Part shown: positions 44,209 through 54,183 of the stretch, piece by piece
Numbering within the stretch: the stretch's first letter is position 1
How the letters are laid out: each line of letters opens with the position of its first letter
From: Allomuricauda sp.
GTDB lineage: Bacteria; Bacteroidota; Bacteroidia; Flavobacteriales; Flavobacteriaceae
Length of the DNA stretch: 64,000 nt
Direction: 5' to 3'
NCBI GenBank assembly: GCA_017795045.1
Contig: CP051244.1
Span: 600,584-664,583 of the forward strand
Notes under the pieces: model-generated
Databases searched by the model: none
The model's input: only the letters and a program-made list of their open reading frames with translations
Told to the model about the DNA's origin: nothing
Program-made: the position numbers and the translations under genes

Positions 44209-44215
44209 TGGGATT

Positions 44216-44521
44216 ATGAAAAAGAATCGTCTCATACATAACATTGCGTACTTTTTCCTCGCACTGTTCCTTACCACGGAACTGGCAGGACTGCACGTGC
44301 TTTCACATGATGACGATAAGGACTATCCGGACCATTGTGCCATATGCCACAATATTGCAGCTGACCATCAAGTACCTGCTGTACTTTCAGATTCAGACGA
44401 ACCTCTGACCAAAATCGTTGAATTTGTCCTTCAAAAGGAAATAGGCATAGATTATGATGTACACATTCCATCCGACACAAGCCTAAACCTTCCGTTTTCG
44501 CGCCCCCCTCCCACAGTCTAA
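44216..44521 (+). CDS. Small His/Cys-containing exported protein, unknown
   Basis: A 101-aa protein with a hydrophobic signal (NIAYFFLALFLTTELAG) and then LHVLSHDDDKDYPDHCAIC followed by HN, a His/Cys/Asp cluster that could bind a metal. It ends FSRPPPTV. Short proteins of this type are found just before TonB receptors of flavobacterial metal operons. Function is unknown; metal capture or sensing at the envelope is the obvious inference. It precedes the TonB gene by 229 bases in the same direction. Confidence 0.65.
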   Translation: MKKNRLIHNIAYFFLALFLTTELAGLHVLSHDDDKDYPDHCAICHNIAADHQVPAVLSDSDEPLTKIVEFVLQKEIGIDYDVHIPSDTSLNLPFSRPPPTV

Positions 44522-44750
44522 TTTCCCTTACATTTTTGCTAAATATTGTACTGTGACCCTTTGGGTCAAACCCAATAATTTCTCCAATTTCAACAGAGAT
44601 TTTATTTGTAACCCATTGTATGGTACATGTATCGCCATCTTAGGGGCAATCTGTACAGTTATTTCACTTACGCAAGATGTAATGGAGTCAGGCCATCAAG
44701 CTCCCCGTACCCTGTAGGAGCATATCCAACAAATTTATCGTACTCACACA

Positions 44751-47120
44751 ATGAGCAACAAAATGCTAATGGCATGGCTGTATATCGGCCTATGCCTTCA
44801 GGCATCTGCACAAGAACTCCATACCATAAAGGGGGTTATTGTAGATGCCAAAACCCAAGATCCCATTATAGGGGCCAATATCATAGGCAACAATCTATTT
44901 GCCGTATCGTCAGATGGTGGTGAATTCAGTATTGAAAATGTCCCCCAAGGCCTCCAAAAATTTACAATAACCCATATAGGGTACACCTCCCAACAGCTTA
45001 CCCTGGAGGTCAATCCCAATATGGGCTGGGTAACCATTGAATTAGTGGCGTCTGTTACCAACCTTGATGAAGTGGAACTTTATGGAAAGACCGAACACCG
45101 TAAAGCCCAAGAACTTTCCACCATTTCTGTTGGCGTGAACAAAGAATTTCTGGATAAAAACCGAGAGAACAGCCTCATGCAGACCTTGCGAAAAATTCCC
45201 GGGGTCAGCACCATGACCATAGGTTCGGGGCAATCCAAGCCCACCATTAGGGGACTGGGGTTCAACAGGGTGAGTGTGGTGCAAAATGGCATAAAGCACG
45301 AAGCCCAGCAATGGGGCAACGACCATGGGTTGGAAATAGACCAATATGGCATAGACAACATCCAAATCATAAAAGGTCCGGCTTCATTGCTCTATGGTTC
45401 CGATGCCATAGCCGGTGTTGTGGATATTCAACCCCCAAACGTTCCCTTACCTAATTCTTTTGGGGGAGAAGTAAACCTCTTGGGAGAAACCAACAATGAT
45501 CTATTGGGAGTATCCGCAGGAATCCAAACCAGAAAACAGAACTGGTTCTACCGAGCAAGACTCACTTACAGGGATTATGGGGATTATAAAGTGCCCACCG
45601 ATCGGATACGGTACGAAAGCTACATTTTTGAACTCCATGAAAACCATTTAAGAAATACCGCAGGAAGGGAGGCCAATGCCAGTTTCAGTATTGGATTTGC
45701 AAAAGATGATATAAAATCCGAAACCTTCTTCAGCAACGTCAATGCCAAGAACGGCTTTTTTGCCAATGCCCACGGCTTGGAGGTCAGGACCTCAACCATT
45801 GATTATGATAGTTCCAACAGGGATGTAGACCTTCCTTTTCACAAAGTGAACCATTTTAAGGTCATCAACAATACCACCCTCTACAAAGGGAAACACACCT
45901 TGCACCTAGATTTGGGCTACCAAAACAACCAAAGGGAAGAGCACTCAGAACCTGTACCCCATGGCTATATGCCCACCCCACCCAACAGCAGGGAAAGAAT
46001 TTTCACCAAGAACACCTATTCCATAAATGCCAAGGACACTTTTAGGCCCAATGCAAGGCATGATGTGGTTTTTGGAATGGACGCCGAACTGCAGAACAAC
46101 AATATTGGGGGGTGGGGTTTCTTGATTCCGGAGTACGACCGATATTCAGCAGGGGTCTTTGCCTATGACCATTACAAGATTAACGAAAACTTCCATTTGC
46201 AAGCTGGTCTGCGGTACGATGTGGGCCTCGTGGAAACCAGAGCGTATTACGATTGGTTTACATCCACCGTCAACAATCCAAATGGCACAACCTCCTATGT
46301 TCAACTGCAGCGCGCACAGGACAAGACGTTGAACTTTGGAAACTTTAGTGGTTCGGTGGGCATGAGCTACCTCAGTAAAAACACCACTTACAAAATCAAT
46401 TTGGGGAAAAGTTTCCGGATGCCGCTGGCCAACGAATTGGCTTCGGATGGGGTCAACTATCACATGTACCGATACGAGCGGGGCAATATTGACCTAGATC
46501 CCGAGCAGTCCTATCAATTGGACATGGCCATTGATCATTCCAACAAATGGTTCAGTGCGGGGATAAGTCCTTTTGTGAACTTCTTTGATAACTACATCTA
46601 CCTGAACCCCACCCCAAACTACTATGAAACCCTTCAAATATATGAGTATACACAAAGTAAGGTATTCCGGTTTGGCGGTGAAGCCAGTATGGGCATAGAC
46701 CTTACCGGTGCCCTGCACTTGGATGCCTCGCTGGAATATGTGTATGCCAAACAGACCAGTGGTCCGAAAAAGGATTTTACATTACCCTTTTCCCCTCCCC
46801 TGTCCGGGCTGTTTTCCGTCAGTTATCAATTCAAGGATGTCCTGTTTTTTCAACAGCCCTTAATCACGGTGGATTTTAGGGCTACGGCCGCCCAAAATGA
46901 AATTGTGCCCCCCGAAGAGCGAACGGAAGGGTACCAAGCGTTCAACCTGACCGCCATAACCCAACTACCCCTCTTTGGAAACAGTAAACCAGTGCAAATG
47001 CGCATCAAACTCAACAATGTGTTCAACACGGAATATTACGACCACACCAGTTTTTACAGACTCATCGATGTACCCGAACCCGGTAGGAACCTATCGGTTT
47101 CGGCCACCATACCATTTTAA
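44751..47120 (+). CDS. TonB-dependent outer-membrane receptor
   Basis: A 789-aa TonB-linked receptor. After a signal peptide (QASAQ near residue 20) there is a carboxypeptidase-regulatory-like domain (about 22-110: TIKGVIVDAKTQDPIIGANI). The plug (about 120-240) has LRKIPGVSTMTIGSGQSKPT, RGLGFNRVSVVQNG and GPASLLYGSDAIAGVVDI. The barrel ends in SATIPF with terminal Phe. No SusD-like partner follows, so it is not a glycan importer. Its surroundings suggest uptake of zinc or a zinc chelate, driven by TonB-ExbBD. Substrate is inferred from context. Confidence 0.9.
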   Translation: MSNKMLMAWLYIGLCLQASAQELHTIKGVIVDAKTQDPIIGANIIGNNLFAVSSDGGEFSIENVPQGLQKFTITHIGYTSQQLTLEVNPNMGWVTIELVASVTNLDEVELYGKTEHRKAQELSTISVGVNKEFLDKNRENSLMQTLRKIPGVSTMTIGSGQSKPTIRGLGFNRVSVVQNGIKHEAQQWGNDHGLEIDQYGIDNIQIIKGPASLLYGSDAIAGVVDIQPPNVPLPNSFGGEVNLLGETNNDLLGVSAGIQTRKQNWFYRARLTYRDYGDYKVPTDRIRYESYIFELHENHLRNTAGREANASFSIGFAKDDIKSETFFSNVNAKNGFFANAHGLEVRTSTIDYDSSNRDVDLPFHKVNHFKVINNTTLYKGKHTLHLDLGYQNNQREEHSEPVPHGYMPTPPNSRERIFTKNTYSINAKDTFRPNARHDVVFGMDAELQNNNIGGWGFLIPEYDRYSAGVFAYDHYKINENFHLQAGLRYDVGLVETRAYYDWFTSTVNNPNGTTSYVQLQRAQDKTLNFGNFSGSVGMSYLSKNTTYKINLGKSFRMPLANELASDGVNYHMYRYERGNIDLDPEQSYQLDMAIDHSNKWFSAGISPFVNFFDNYIYLNPTPNYYETLQIYEYTQSKVFRFGGEASMGIDLTGALHLDASLEYVYAKQTSGPKKDFTLPFSPPLSGLFSVSYQFKDVLFFQQPLITVDFRATAAQNEIVPPEERTEGYQAFNLTAITQLPLFGNSKPVQMRIKLNNVFNTEYYDHTSFYRLIDVPEPGRNLSVSATIPF

Positions 47121-47157
47121 CATAAATCAAATTAGTATAACACCAAAAACAAGTAGT

Positions 47158-47937
47158 ATGAAAGCAAATTTTAAATCTTTAGCACTTATCATTTTTTTAG
47201 GCCTTGCCCTCTACTCCTGTAGTAGTGATGACGAAGGTACTCCGCCAGTGGCTGCCCCGGCAATCTCAGATTTTGAATACGGGGAGGGCAGCTCGCACTC
47301 CACCGATCAAGTCGCCTACAAAGGCTCTGACATCCATTTGGAAGCAGAGATTACTGCAGAAGGCATTGTGAGCAGTATTTCCATTGACATCCATGCCCAT
47401 GACCTAGAAGTGGGAGAGGGCGAAGTGGAGTGGGATTATGAACAAACCTGGACAGATGCCAGTTATTTGGTCATAAACCCCACTTTCCATGAACATATAG
47501 ATATTCCTTCCAACATTCCTGCAGGGGAATACCATGTTGTTTTGACGGTAACCGACGAGCTGGGCAACAGCACTGAGGCCGAAGGCCATGTACAGATTTT
47601 GGACCCCATCACCATAAGTGATTTTGATATGGATGAAACCGTGGCGAGGGGAAGTGACTTTCACGTGGAGTTTATGATTGGTGCCGTACACGGTATCCAT
47701 GAGGTAACGGTTGATGTACATGCACATGACCTAGAAGTTGGCGAAGGTGAAGTGGAATGGGACTTTGAAGGTGATTTTTCCGAAGACTACCACGAGTTGA
47801 CCGAGGCAGAGTTTCACGAGCATATTGATGTGCCGGTCACAGCTCCTGCCGGGGAATATCATATCATTTTCACCATTGAGGATGAAGATGGGAATACCTA
47901 CGAGTATGAAACCCACATTGACGTAACCACAGAATAA
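47158..47937 (+). CDS. DUF4625-type His/acidic lipoprotein, internally duplicated
   Basis: A 259-aa lipoprotein (LYSCSSDDE, Cys near 20). ATG at 47158 is the sensible start. Two halves are near-copies: each has (D/V)xHAHDLEVGEGEVEWDxE, a strand, then FHEHIDxP and AGEYHxxxT, 109 codons apart. The His and Asp/Glu clusters suggest divalent metal capture. The domain belongs to the DUF4625 group by shape, as I recall it. It sits 37 bases after the TonB receptor and is the first of three similar lipoproteins. Metal identity is not shown; zinc is inferred. Confidence 0.75.
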   Translation: MKANFKSLALIIFLGLALYSCSSDDEGTPPVAAPAISDFEYGEGSSHSTDQVAYKGSDIHLEAEITAEGIVSSISIDIHAHDLEVGEGEVEWDYEQTWTDASYLVINPTFHEHIDIPSNIPAGEYHVVLTVTDELGNSTEAEGHVQILDPITISDFDMDETVARGSDFHVEFMIGAVHGIHEVTVDVHAHDLEVGEGEVEWDFEGDFSEDYHELTEAEFHEHIDVPVTAPAGEYHIIFTIEDEDGNTYEYETHIDVTTE

Positions 47938-47990
47938 TCCCAATCAAAATATAACATACCAAATAGGGTATACAACTTTACACACTTATA

Positions 47991-48824
47991 ATGAGACAGA
48001 TAGTAAAATTACTTTTGATCGCACTCCCTTTTATCTTCTTGGCATCCTGTAGCAACGATGATGATGCGCTGGACCAACAAGGCGATATCAATCCAGAACG
48101 ATTTGAAAACCTGGAGATCGGGAATGCAGATTTCAAAGTGCCCCAGGCCAACCCGGACCTGCATATTGAGTTTGATTACACCGGAAAACAAAAAGTGACC
48201 GAGGTATATCTCGATATCAAGTCCGTAAGTATCCAAACTCCGGTCGGTGATGAGGTGGATTGGAATGTTTCCAAATATTTGATTCCTGAGAGTTATTATG
48301 AAGGCCAGATCAATCCACACATCCATTATCACATTCTTTTTGACCCGGATAATGAATATTTCCCTTCCATGCGCCCAGCTGAGGGGACCTACACCATGAC
48401 CTTCACCATTGTTGAGGAAGATGGTTCGGAAAGTGTCCTGACCAAAGAGTTTGAAGTCGTCAAACGATTTTTTGAAGTTGAGGTCGGGCATGATGGCCAT
48501 GTCCATTATGGCAGTGATGAGCTACATACCGAGTTCGAGTATCAGGGAGGAGATCATACGGTCAGTGAAATAGTTTACGAACTGTGGTTTGAAGAATGGA
48601 GAGAGGGACAGAACGTTCCGGCAGGCAGTTGGGACAAGATCCTTCACACGCTCCCCACAGAACTTTATGAAAACTCCACAAATCCGCACATCCATTATCA
48701 TATGTCCATTGACCCAGAGTTTCCAACCGGCAATTACTGGCTCAACATTTATGTGAAGGATTCTGGTTCTGAAGAAGCCGTAAAGTTGTCCGTACCCTTT
48801 AGTGTGGTAGAGGAAGAAGAATAA
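47991..48824 (+). CDS. His-rich lipoprotein, DUF4625-like
   Basis: A 277-aa lipoprotein (LASCSNDDD, Cys 20). It has two copies of the motif NPHIHYHxxxDPxxE/F (NPHIHYHILFDPDNEYF and NPHIHYHMSIDPEFP), both preceded by a WxVSKYLIP/SWDKILHTLP-like strand, so it too is a tandem duplication. A Gly-His run, EVGHDGHVHYGSDELH, lies between the halves. These clusters look like metal sites. It follows the DUF4625 gene by 53 bp in the same transcript. A periplasm-facing or surface zinc collector is the inferred role. Confidence 0.7.
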   Translation: MRQIVKLLLIALPFIFLASCSNDDDALDQQGDINPERFENLEIGNADFKVPQANPDLHIEFDYTGKQKVTEVYLDIKSVSIQTPVGDEVDWNVSKYLIPESYYEGQINPHIHYHILFDPDNEYFPSMRPAEGTYTMTFTIVEEDGSESVLTKEFEVVKRFFEVEVGHDGHVHYGSDELHTEFEYQGGDHTVSEIVYELWFEEWREGQNVPAGSWDKILHTLPTELYENSTNPHIHYHMSIDPEFPTGNYWLNIYVKDSGSEEAVKLSVPFSVVEEEE

Positions 48825-48855
48825 TTGGCCTAAGCCAAAAGTAGATAACCTTATT

Positions 48856-48884
48856 CCGCATGGCTTCTTACAAAAGCCATGCGG
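48856..48884 (+). repeat. Intra-operon hairpin
   Basis: CCGCATGGCTT and AAGCCATGCGG, perfect 11-bp inverted repeat with a 7-base loop, between the second and third lipoprotein genes. It is followed by TTAAATAAAAAT, not a T run, so it may be a stability or processing element. Confidence 0.6.
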
Positions 48885-48901
48885 TTAAATAAAAATTGAA
48901 T

Positions 48902-49381
48902 ATGAGAGCATTTTATAAACCTCTGTCCATGCTTGCAGCAACCATTTTGCTATTTGCTTGCTCAAACAGTAACGACACCACTATTGATGAGGAAAAACCC
49001 ACCATCAGTGTAAACTATAGTGGAGGGTTTCCGCAGGCCTGTGAAGAATTCCAAAGGGGGCAATCGTATACATTCCGGGCCATGGTCACCGATAATATGG
49101 AACTGGCCGCATACAGTCTAAACATCCATCACAATTTTGACCATCACACCCATGACGACCAAGGGGCCCAGTGTGATTTGAACCCCATAAAGAGTGCCAT
49201 TAACCCCATGATCTTTATGGAAAACCACTCCATTGAAAATGGTGGGACTTCATATGAAATCAACCTGACCGTCACCATACCAAGTGATATTGATACGGGA
49301 GATTATCATTGTGCCTTTTCGGTAACCGATGCCACAGGATGGCAGAGCAGGACCTCCATAGATATAAAAATTGTGGAATGA
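48902..49381 (+). CDS. DUF4625-like lipoprotein with His-rich loop
   Basis: A 159-aa lipoprotein (LFACSNSND, Cys near 20). ATG at 48902 is preferred over TTG at 48896. A single beta-sandwich domain: NIHHNFDHHTHDDQGAQCDL is very rich in His and Asp and is a probable metal-binding loop, and it also has two further Cys (QACEEF, DYHCAF). It is the shortest of three lipoproteins in a row. It ends 31 bases before the ABC ATPase gene. Metal capture and hand-over to an ABC system are inferred. Confidence 0.7.
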   Translation: MRAFYKPLSMLAATILLFACSNSNDTTIDEEKPTISVNYSGGFPQACEEFQRGQSYTFRAMVTDNMELAAYSLNIHHNFDHHTHDDQGAQCDLNPIKSAINPMIFMENHSIENGGTSYEINLTVTIPSDIDTGDYHCAFSVTDATGWQSRTSIDIKIVE

Positions 49382-49412
49382 ATCCACTACTAAAACCTTA
49401 AACCATATCACT

Positions 49413-50129
49413 ATGATATCAACAAACAATTTGACCAAAAAATTTGGCGATTTTACGGCGGTGGACCAACTTTCCCTTTCTGTCAATGAAGGTGAGATCC
49501 TATGTCTGCTCGGTGCCAATGGGGCGGGAAAATCCACCACTATCAATATGCTCCTGAACTTTATAAATCCAAGTTCGGGCTCCGCCACCATAAACGATCT
49601 GGACGTGGTGAAAAATCCAATAAAGACCAAGGAATACATCACTTACATCCCAGAAAACCTGATGCTTTACCCCAGTCTCTCGGCCATTGAAAATCTGGAC
49701 TACTTTTCGGGCATAGCCGGAAAGCAGCTCCCATCAGCGGATTTGGAGGGTTTCCTTAGAGACGCAGGGCTTCAAGAAGAGGCTTTCCATAAACGTATCT
49801 CGACCTTCTCAAAGGGAATGCGACAAAAAGTGGGCATTGCCATTGCTCTTGCCAAGGACACCAAAGTACTTTTATTGGACGAACCCACCTCGGGACTGGA
49901 CCCAAAAGCCAGCAATGAATTTGGAAACCTGCTCCAAAAACTCAGAAAAAAAGGGGTTGCCATTTTAATGGCCACACATGACCTGTTCCGGGCCAAGGAG
50001 GTTGCTACCCATATTGGCATCATGAAAGATGGACAGTTACGGCAACAGTTCATTGCAGAAGACATTTCCCTTGCCCAACTGGAAAAGGCTTATCTGGAAA
50101 CCATGGAATACAAAGAGGTGTTGTCATGA
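49413..50129 (+). CDS. ABC transporter ATP-binding protein
   Basis: A 238-aa nucleotide-binding subunit. Walker A is GANGAGKST at 34-42, the signature FSKGMRQKVGIAIALA, and Walker B VLLLDEPTSGLD. It is of the type found with membrane ABC-2 permeases. It would pair with the two permeases next to it. Start ATG at 49413 is preferred; a frame-compatible ATG at 49371 lies in the preceding gene. Its stop overlaps the first permease ATG (ATGA), so expression is coupled. Confidence 0.9.
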   Translation: MISTNNLTKKFGDFTAVDQLSLSVNEGEILCLLGANGAGKSTTINMLLNFINPSSGSATINDLDVVKNPIKTKEYITYIPENLMLYPSLSAIENLDYFSGIAGKQLPSADLEGFLRDAGLQEEAFHKRISTFSKGMRQKVGIAIALAKDTKVLLLDEPTSGLDPKASNEFGNLLQKLRKKGVAILMATHDLFRAKEVATHIGIMKDGQLRQQFIAEDISLAQLEKAYLETMEYKEVLS

Positions 50130-51532
50130 TTGCAAAAACTTGTATCAAAGAGCTTAAGGAATTGATGCGGGATGGGCGTATTCGAACAGCTTTCCTGATA
50201 GTGATAGTGCTCTTGGGAGTTGCCATTTGGATCAGTGCCCGTCAATATCAAAGCATCAACGAACAATATCAATCGGCCAAAACAACCGAAAGAAGTGTTT
50301 GGGACGACCAAGGGGAAAAGAACCCCCACTCTGCAGCCCATTATGGCACCTACGCATTCAAACCAAAATACCCTCTTTCCCTTTTGGACCAAGGGGTGGA
50401 CAAATATGCAGGATCTTCCATTTTTTTGGAGGCCCACAAACGGAATGAGGCCCAATTCAGTGTGGCAGCGGATCAAACGGGACTTGCCCGGTTTGGCGAC
50501 CTTACCCCAGACTTCATCCTGCTCTTTATCATTCCGCTCTTCATTATTCTATTGGGATATAACAGTTTCACCAAAGAACGGGAAATGGGTACTTTGACCC
50601 TGCTCAAAAGTCTGGGAGCTCCTAGTTGGAAATGGGCCCTTGGCAAATGGTTGGCGCTCTTTTTTCCCATTCTAGCCATCACCGTCCTGCTCTTTTTCCT
50701 TGCGGGCATCCTCTTGTCCAACCTTCAAGATTTTGGGGTGTTCAATTGGACCTCCTTGCTCATGATGTTTGTGGTGTATATAGGATACTACGTTGCTTTC
50801 ATCAATATTGTACTGTTTATTTCATTGAAGGTCAAAAAATCTGGCATAGCCCTGGTCCTGTCCCTTTCCATTTGGATATTGGCCTGTTTGGTGGCCCCCA
50901 AGGCCGCCAGCAATATTGCCGAAGCCAAGCATCCCTACCCCACTCGGCAAGAATTTGCCGCCAATGTCCTTAAGGATAAACAAGAAGGGCTGGATGGACA
51001 TGATCCCTGGAGTAAGGAATCAAAGCTATTGGAACAAAAAGTGCTTGCCGAATACGGTGTGGACAGCATCCATAAATTGCCTTTCAATTTTGATGGCTAT
51101 CGCATGCAAAAAGGTGAGGAACATGAAGCCGAGGTCTATTTGAAGCATTACAAGTACCTAAAAGAACAATTCTCGGAACAATCCAAAGTCTATAAAGGTC
51201 TTGCCATGATCTCCCCGTATTTGCCCACACGCTTTATGAGCATGGCCATAGCCCAAACCGATTATAACACCCATTGGGATTTTGCGGATGCCGCCGAAAC
51301 CTATCGCATAGCCACCCAGAAATTTTTGAACGACAACTTTGCGCAAAACTCAACCTATGGGGAGTGGTCCTACCGGGCCGATGCCGATTTCTGGAAACAA
51401 TTGCCTGTTTTTGAATACGATCCTCCCGAACTCAAGACCATATTGGCCCAGAATTCCTCCAACCTATGGATCTTGACAATTTGGCTTGCTGTTTCCTTTT
51501 CTCTTCTCTTGCTAACCACCAAAAACATCTGA
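50126..51532 (+). CDS. ABC-2 type permease with large extracytoplasmic loop (DUF3526-like)
   Basis: A 468-aa inner-membrane subunit. It has one N-terminal membrane helix (IRTAFLIVIVLLGVAIWI), a long soluble loop, and about five helices later (near 135-290: DFILLFIIPLFIILLGYNS and FLAGILLSNL). A second large loop holds AKHPYPTRQEFAANVL and a C-terminal helix ends the protein. Such DUF3526-type pairs are common beside TonB receptors in Bacteroidota. Substrate direction (import or export) is unclear. It pairs with the next gene. Confidence 0.8.
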   Translation: MIAKTCIKELKELMRDGRIRTAFLIVIVLLGVAIWISARQYQSINEQYQSAKTTERSVWDDQGEKNPHSAAHYGTYAFKPKYPLSLLDQGVDKYAGSSIFLEAHKRNEAQFSVAADQTGLARFGDLTPDFILLFIIPLFIILLGYNSFTKEREMGTLTLLKSLGAPSWKWALGKWLALFFPILAITVLLFFLAGILLSNLQDFGVFNWTSLLMMFVVYIGYYVAFINIVLFISLKVKKSGIALVLSLSIWILACLVAPKAASNIAEAKHPYPTRQEFAANVLKDKQEGLDGHDPWSKESKLLEQKVLAEYGVDSIHKLPFNFDGYRMQKGEEHEAEVYLKHYKYLKEQFSEQSKVYKGLAMISPYLPTRFMSMAIAQTDYNTHWDFADAAETYRIATQKFLNDNFAQNSTYGEWSYRADADFWKQLPVFEYDPPELKTILAQNSSNLWILTIWLAVSFSLLLLTTKNI

Positions 51533-51534
51533 TC

Positions 51535-52965
51535 ATGTTACGATACAATTTTATATACGAACTACGGCTCTTACTCAGAAGTCGCTGGATTCAATTATTG
51601 AGCCTATTGTTACTGTTGCTGTTTGGTTTCTCTGTTTTCAATGGAATGGGAAAAGTGGAAAAGAGAAGGGATGACATTGCAGCAGCCCGAAAAGAAGTCA
51701 GCGCATCTGATCAGGCCATGTTGAAACTATTGGATTCCGTGGAACGCGGTCTGGATGTGAGCGTATCGCCGTGGACCATCCCCAGTAGTCCAATGGCCGT
51801 GGCCAATTACTATCCAAGGGTTGCCGCCATGGACCCCCAACCTATGGCATTTGCATCCACAGGGCAGGCCGACCTATTCACACATTACGTAAAACCAACG
51901 GCTTCCGGCGATGATTTCTCGTTGAATTTCACCGAAATGACCAGCCCTGTCCAACTCCTTTTTGGAAGTTTCGATTTGGCCTTTGTCATTGTTTATCTAC
52001 TCCCCTTGTTGATCATTGCCTTTACATACAACATCCTTTCCTCTGAAAAAGAAAGTGGTTCCCTGCGCTTGTTGGCCTCCCAACCCATATCCATACAGAA
52101 ATGGGTATTCCACAAACTCATTCTGCGCTTTTTCTGGTTGTCTTTATTGGTTACTGTTTCCCTATTGTTGGTTTTCTTCATCATGGGAATCGACCCATTG
52201 CATTGGAATGCTGTATTCAGTCTCTTGGGGCTAACCCTTTGTTATATGTTGTTTTGGTTTGCCTTGGCTTTTTTGGTGAATCTTTTATCCAACAGTTCGG
52301 CCAAGAATGCCGTTTCCCTTTTGGGATTATGGGTGGTCTTTGTGCTGTTGGTCCCTTCCGTCTTGAACCAATTGGGAAATACGCTCTACCCTATGCCTCC
52401 CCGGACTTTGATGATCAATGAAATGCGGTTGCAGAAGGCCGAAGCTACCAAGCAACAGGATAAGATTTTGGACAACTACCTCCGGGACCACCCTGAATAT
52501 GCCATTAATGATTCCACACAGTCGCGTTCTTTCTGGCATGGCTATATGGCTTCGCAAAAATTGGTTAAGGAAGCATTGGCGCCCATTGTTGGCAGTTATG
52601 AGGAACAACTATCAAAACAACAGGATTGGACCAGAAAAATGCAATGGATTTCCCCAGCCATCATCGCACAGGAATCCTTGAACAGCTTGGCAGGAACCTC
52701 AACCCAGGATTATGAGGCCTATCGAAAACAAGTGGTCCAATTTGCCGAATTATGGAGGGCGCATTTTATGCCATTTCTGTTCAACAACACTTTATTCACA
52801 ACAAATGACCATGACGCCCTGCCCCAGTTCCAATACCAACCCTTGCAGCAAAACGGGGGCATACAGGCCATGTCCATCTTATTGTTGATGGCATTGGTGC
52901 TATTGGGCCTTGGTTTTGCAATGCAAAGTGCCCCTAGGCAAAAAGGAATTTTAAGCGACCAATAA
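51535..52965 (+). CDS. ABC-2 type permease, second subunit (DUF3526-like)
   Basis: A 476-aa membrane protein of the same type as the one before. It begins MLRYNFIYELRLLLRSRWIQ followed by a strong helix LLSLLLLLLFGFSVF, then an extracytoplasmic loop and five helices (FDLAFVIVYLLPLLIIAFTY, LVTVSLLLVFFIMGI, LCYMLFWFALAFLVNLL). The start 2 bases after the previous stop marks translational linkage. Together with the ATPase at 49413 it makes an ATPase-permease-permease complex. It is probably a transporter for the metal-chelate route or for lipoprotein-type work; the substrate is unknown. Confidence 0.8.
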   Translation: MLRYNFIYELRLLLRSRWIQLLSLLLLLLFGFSVFNGMGKVEKRRDDIAAARKEVSASDQAMLKLLDSVERGLDVSVSPWTIPSSPMAVANYYPRVAAMDPQPMAFASTGQADLFTHYVKPTASGDDFSLNFTEMTSPVQLLFGSFDLAFVIVYLLPLLIIAFTYNILSSEKESGSLRLLASQPISIQKWVFHKLILRFFWLSLLVTVSLLLVFFIMGIDPLHWNAVFSLLGLTLCYMLFWFALAFLVNLLSNSSAKNAVSLLGLWVVFVLLVPSVLNQLGNTLYPMPPRTLMINEMRLQKAEATKQQDKILDNYLRDHPEYAINDSTQSRSFWHGYMASQKLVKEALAPIVGSYEEQLSKQQDWTRKMQWISPAIIAQESLNSLAGTSTQDYEAYRKQVVQFAELWRAHFMPFLFNNTLFTTNDHDALPQFQYQPLQQNGGIQAMSILLLMALVLLGLGFAMQSAPRQKGILSDQ

Positions 52966-52968
52966 AAA

Positions 52969-54174
52969 ATGAGAAAATTACCCGTAACTGTACTCAGTGG
53001 TTTCTTGGGAGCCGGCAAGACCACCCTACTCAACCACATCTTGCACAATAAAGAAAACCTCAAGGTTGCCGTAATCGTGAATGATATGAGCGAGGTGAAC
53101 ATAGACGCCCAATTGGTGGAAAATGGGAACACGCTCTCCCGAACCGATGAAAAATTGGTGGAGATGAGCAATGGGTGCATCTGCTGTACCCTTCGGGAGG
53201 ACTTGATGGTGGAAGTAGAACGATTGGCCTCCCAAAGCAAGTTTGATTACCTGTTGATTGAGAGCACGGGCATAAGTGAACCTATTCCAGTGGCCCAGAC
53301 CTTTACCTTTGAAAGTGCGGATGGCGCCATAGACCTAAGCAAGTTCAGTTATGTGGACACCATGGTCACCGTAGTGGATGCCTTTAACTTTTTAAAGGAC
53401 TTTTCAAGCTCCGATTACTTGACGTCACGGGAATTGACCAATATTGAAGGGGATGACCGAACCATTGTGAACTTGCTTACCGATCAAGTGGAGTTCGCCA
53501 ATGTCATCATTCTGAACAAAGTGGATCTAGTTACCGAAGATGAGCTCAAAACCCTATATGCCATTCTTCAAAAATTGAATCCTGGGGCCCGAATCCTTCC
53601 CACAACAAATAGCAAGGTTCCACTGGATGAAATCATCCATACCGGCTTATTCGATTACGAAAAGGCTTCCGAATCGGCTGGATGGATCAAGGAGCTGACC
53701 AACGAACATGTTCCAGAAACCGATGAATATGGTATTGGTTCCATGGTCTTCAACAGTAAAAAACCTTTTCACGCAGAACGTTTTTTGAGTTTTGTGAACG
53801 AGCATTTTCCCCAAAACATCATTCGCAGCAAAGGCTTGTTCTGGTTGGCCTCACGCCCAGACCAAGCCCTGGTATGGAGCTCTGCCGGGGGTTCCTGCAA
53901 AGTGGATGCCGCTGGCGTATGGTGGGCTTCCATGCCTTTTGGTGACCGAATTGGCCATGCTTCCTTTGTGGCCAACCAAAACTCGATAGAATCGGCATGG
54001 GACCCCGTTTTTGGTGATCGCAAGGTGGAGTTGGTCTTTATTGGCCAGTATCTGGAAAAGGAAAAAATAGTCACGGCACTGAATAAATGTCTCCTAACGG
54101 ATATGGAGGTCAAATTTTGGAAAAATGGGTTATTGGAGCAACAGGACCGATGGCCCATACCTAATCATCATTAA
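52969..54174 (+). CDS. COG0523 (CobW-family) GTPase, zinc chaperone-like
   Basis: A 401-aa G3E GTPase. The P-loop [12 protein letters not shown] is at 11-22, the metal motif GCICCTL (Cys 70, Cys 72, Cys 73) follows, then [11 protein letters not shown] (Walker B) and ILNKVDLV (NKxD). The C-terminal CobW_C domain has [23 protein letters not shown]0523 proteins deliver metals; several are Zur-controlled zinc chaperones (ZagA, YeiR). It sits between two ABC systems in this run, which strengthens the zinc reading. It starts 3 bases after the previous stop. Confidence 0.92.
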   Translation: MRKLPVTVLSGFLGAGKTTLLNHILHNKENLKVAVIVNDMSEVNIDAQLVENGNTLSRTDEKLVEMSNGCICCTLREDLMVEVERLASQSKFDYLLIESTGISEPIPVAQTFTFESADGAIDLSKFSYVDTMVTVVDAFNFLKDFSSSDYLTSRELTNIEGDDRTIVNLLTDQVEFANVIILNKVDLVTEDELKTLYAILQKLNPGARILPTTNSKVPLDEIIHTGLFDYEKASESAGWIKELTNEHVPETDEYGIGSMVFNSKKPFHAERFLSFVNEHFPQNIIRSKGLFWLASRPDQALVWSSAGGSCKVDAAGVWWASMPFGDRIGHASFVANQNSIESAWDPVFGDRKVELVFIGQYLEKEKIVTALNKCLLTDMEVKFWKNGLLEQQDRWPIPNHH

Positions 54175-54183
54175 TTGAACCAT

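Noticed and set aside
44522..44750. An open frame with a hydrophobic stretch (TCIAILGAICTVISLTQDV) between the small His/Cys gene and the TonB receptor
   Set aside because: It has no plausible start, runs out of frame from the preceding gene and ends before the receptor; the preceding gene already ends in a typical way (RPPPTV). Treated as a 5' leader without a recognised element.
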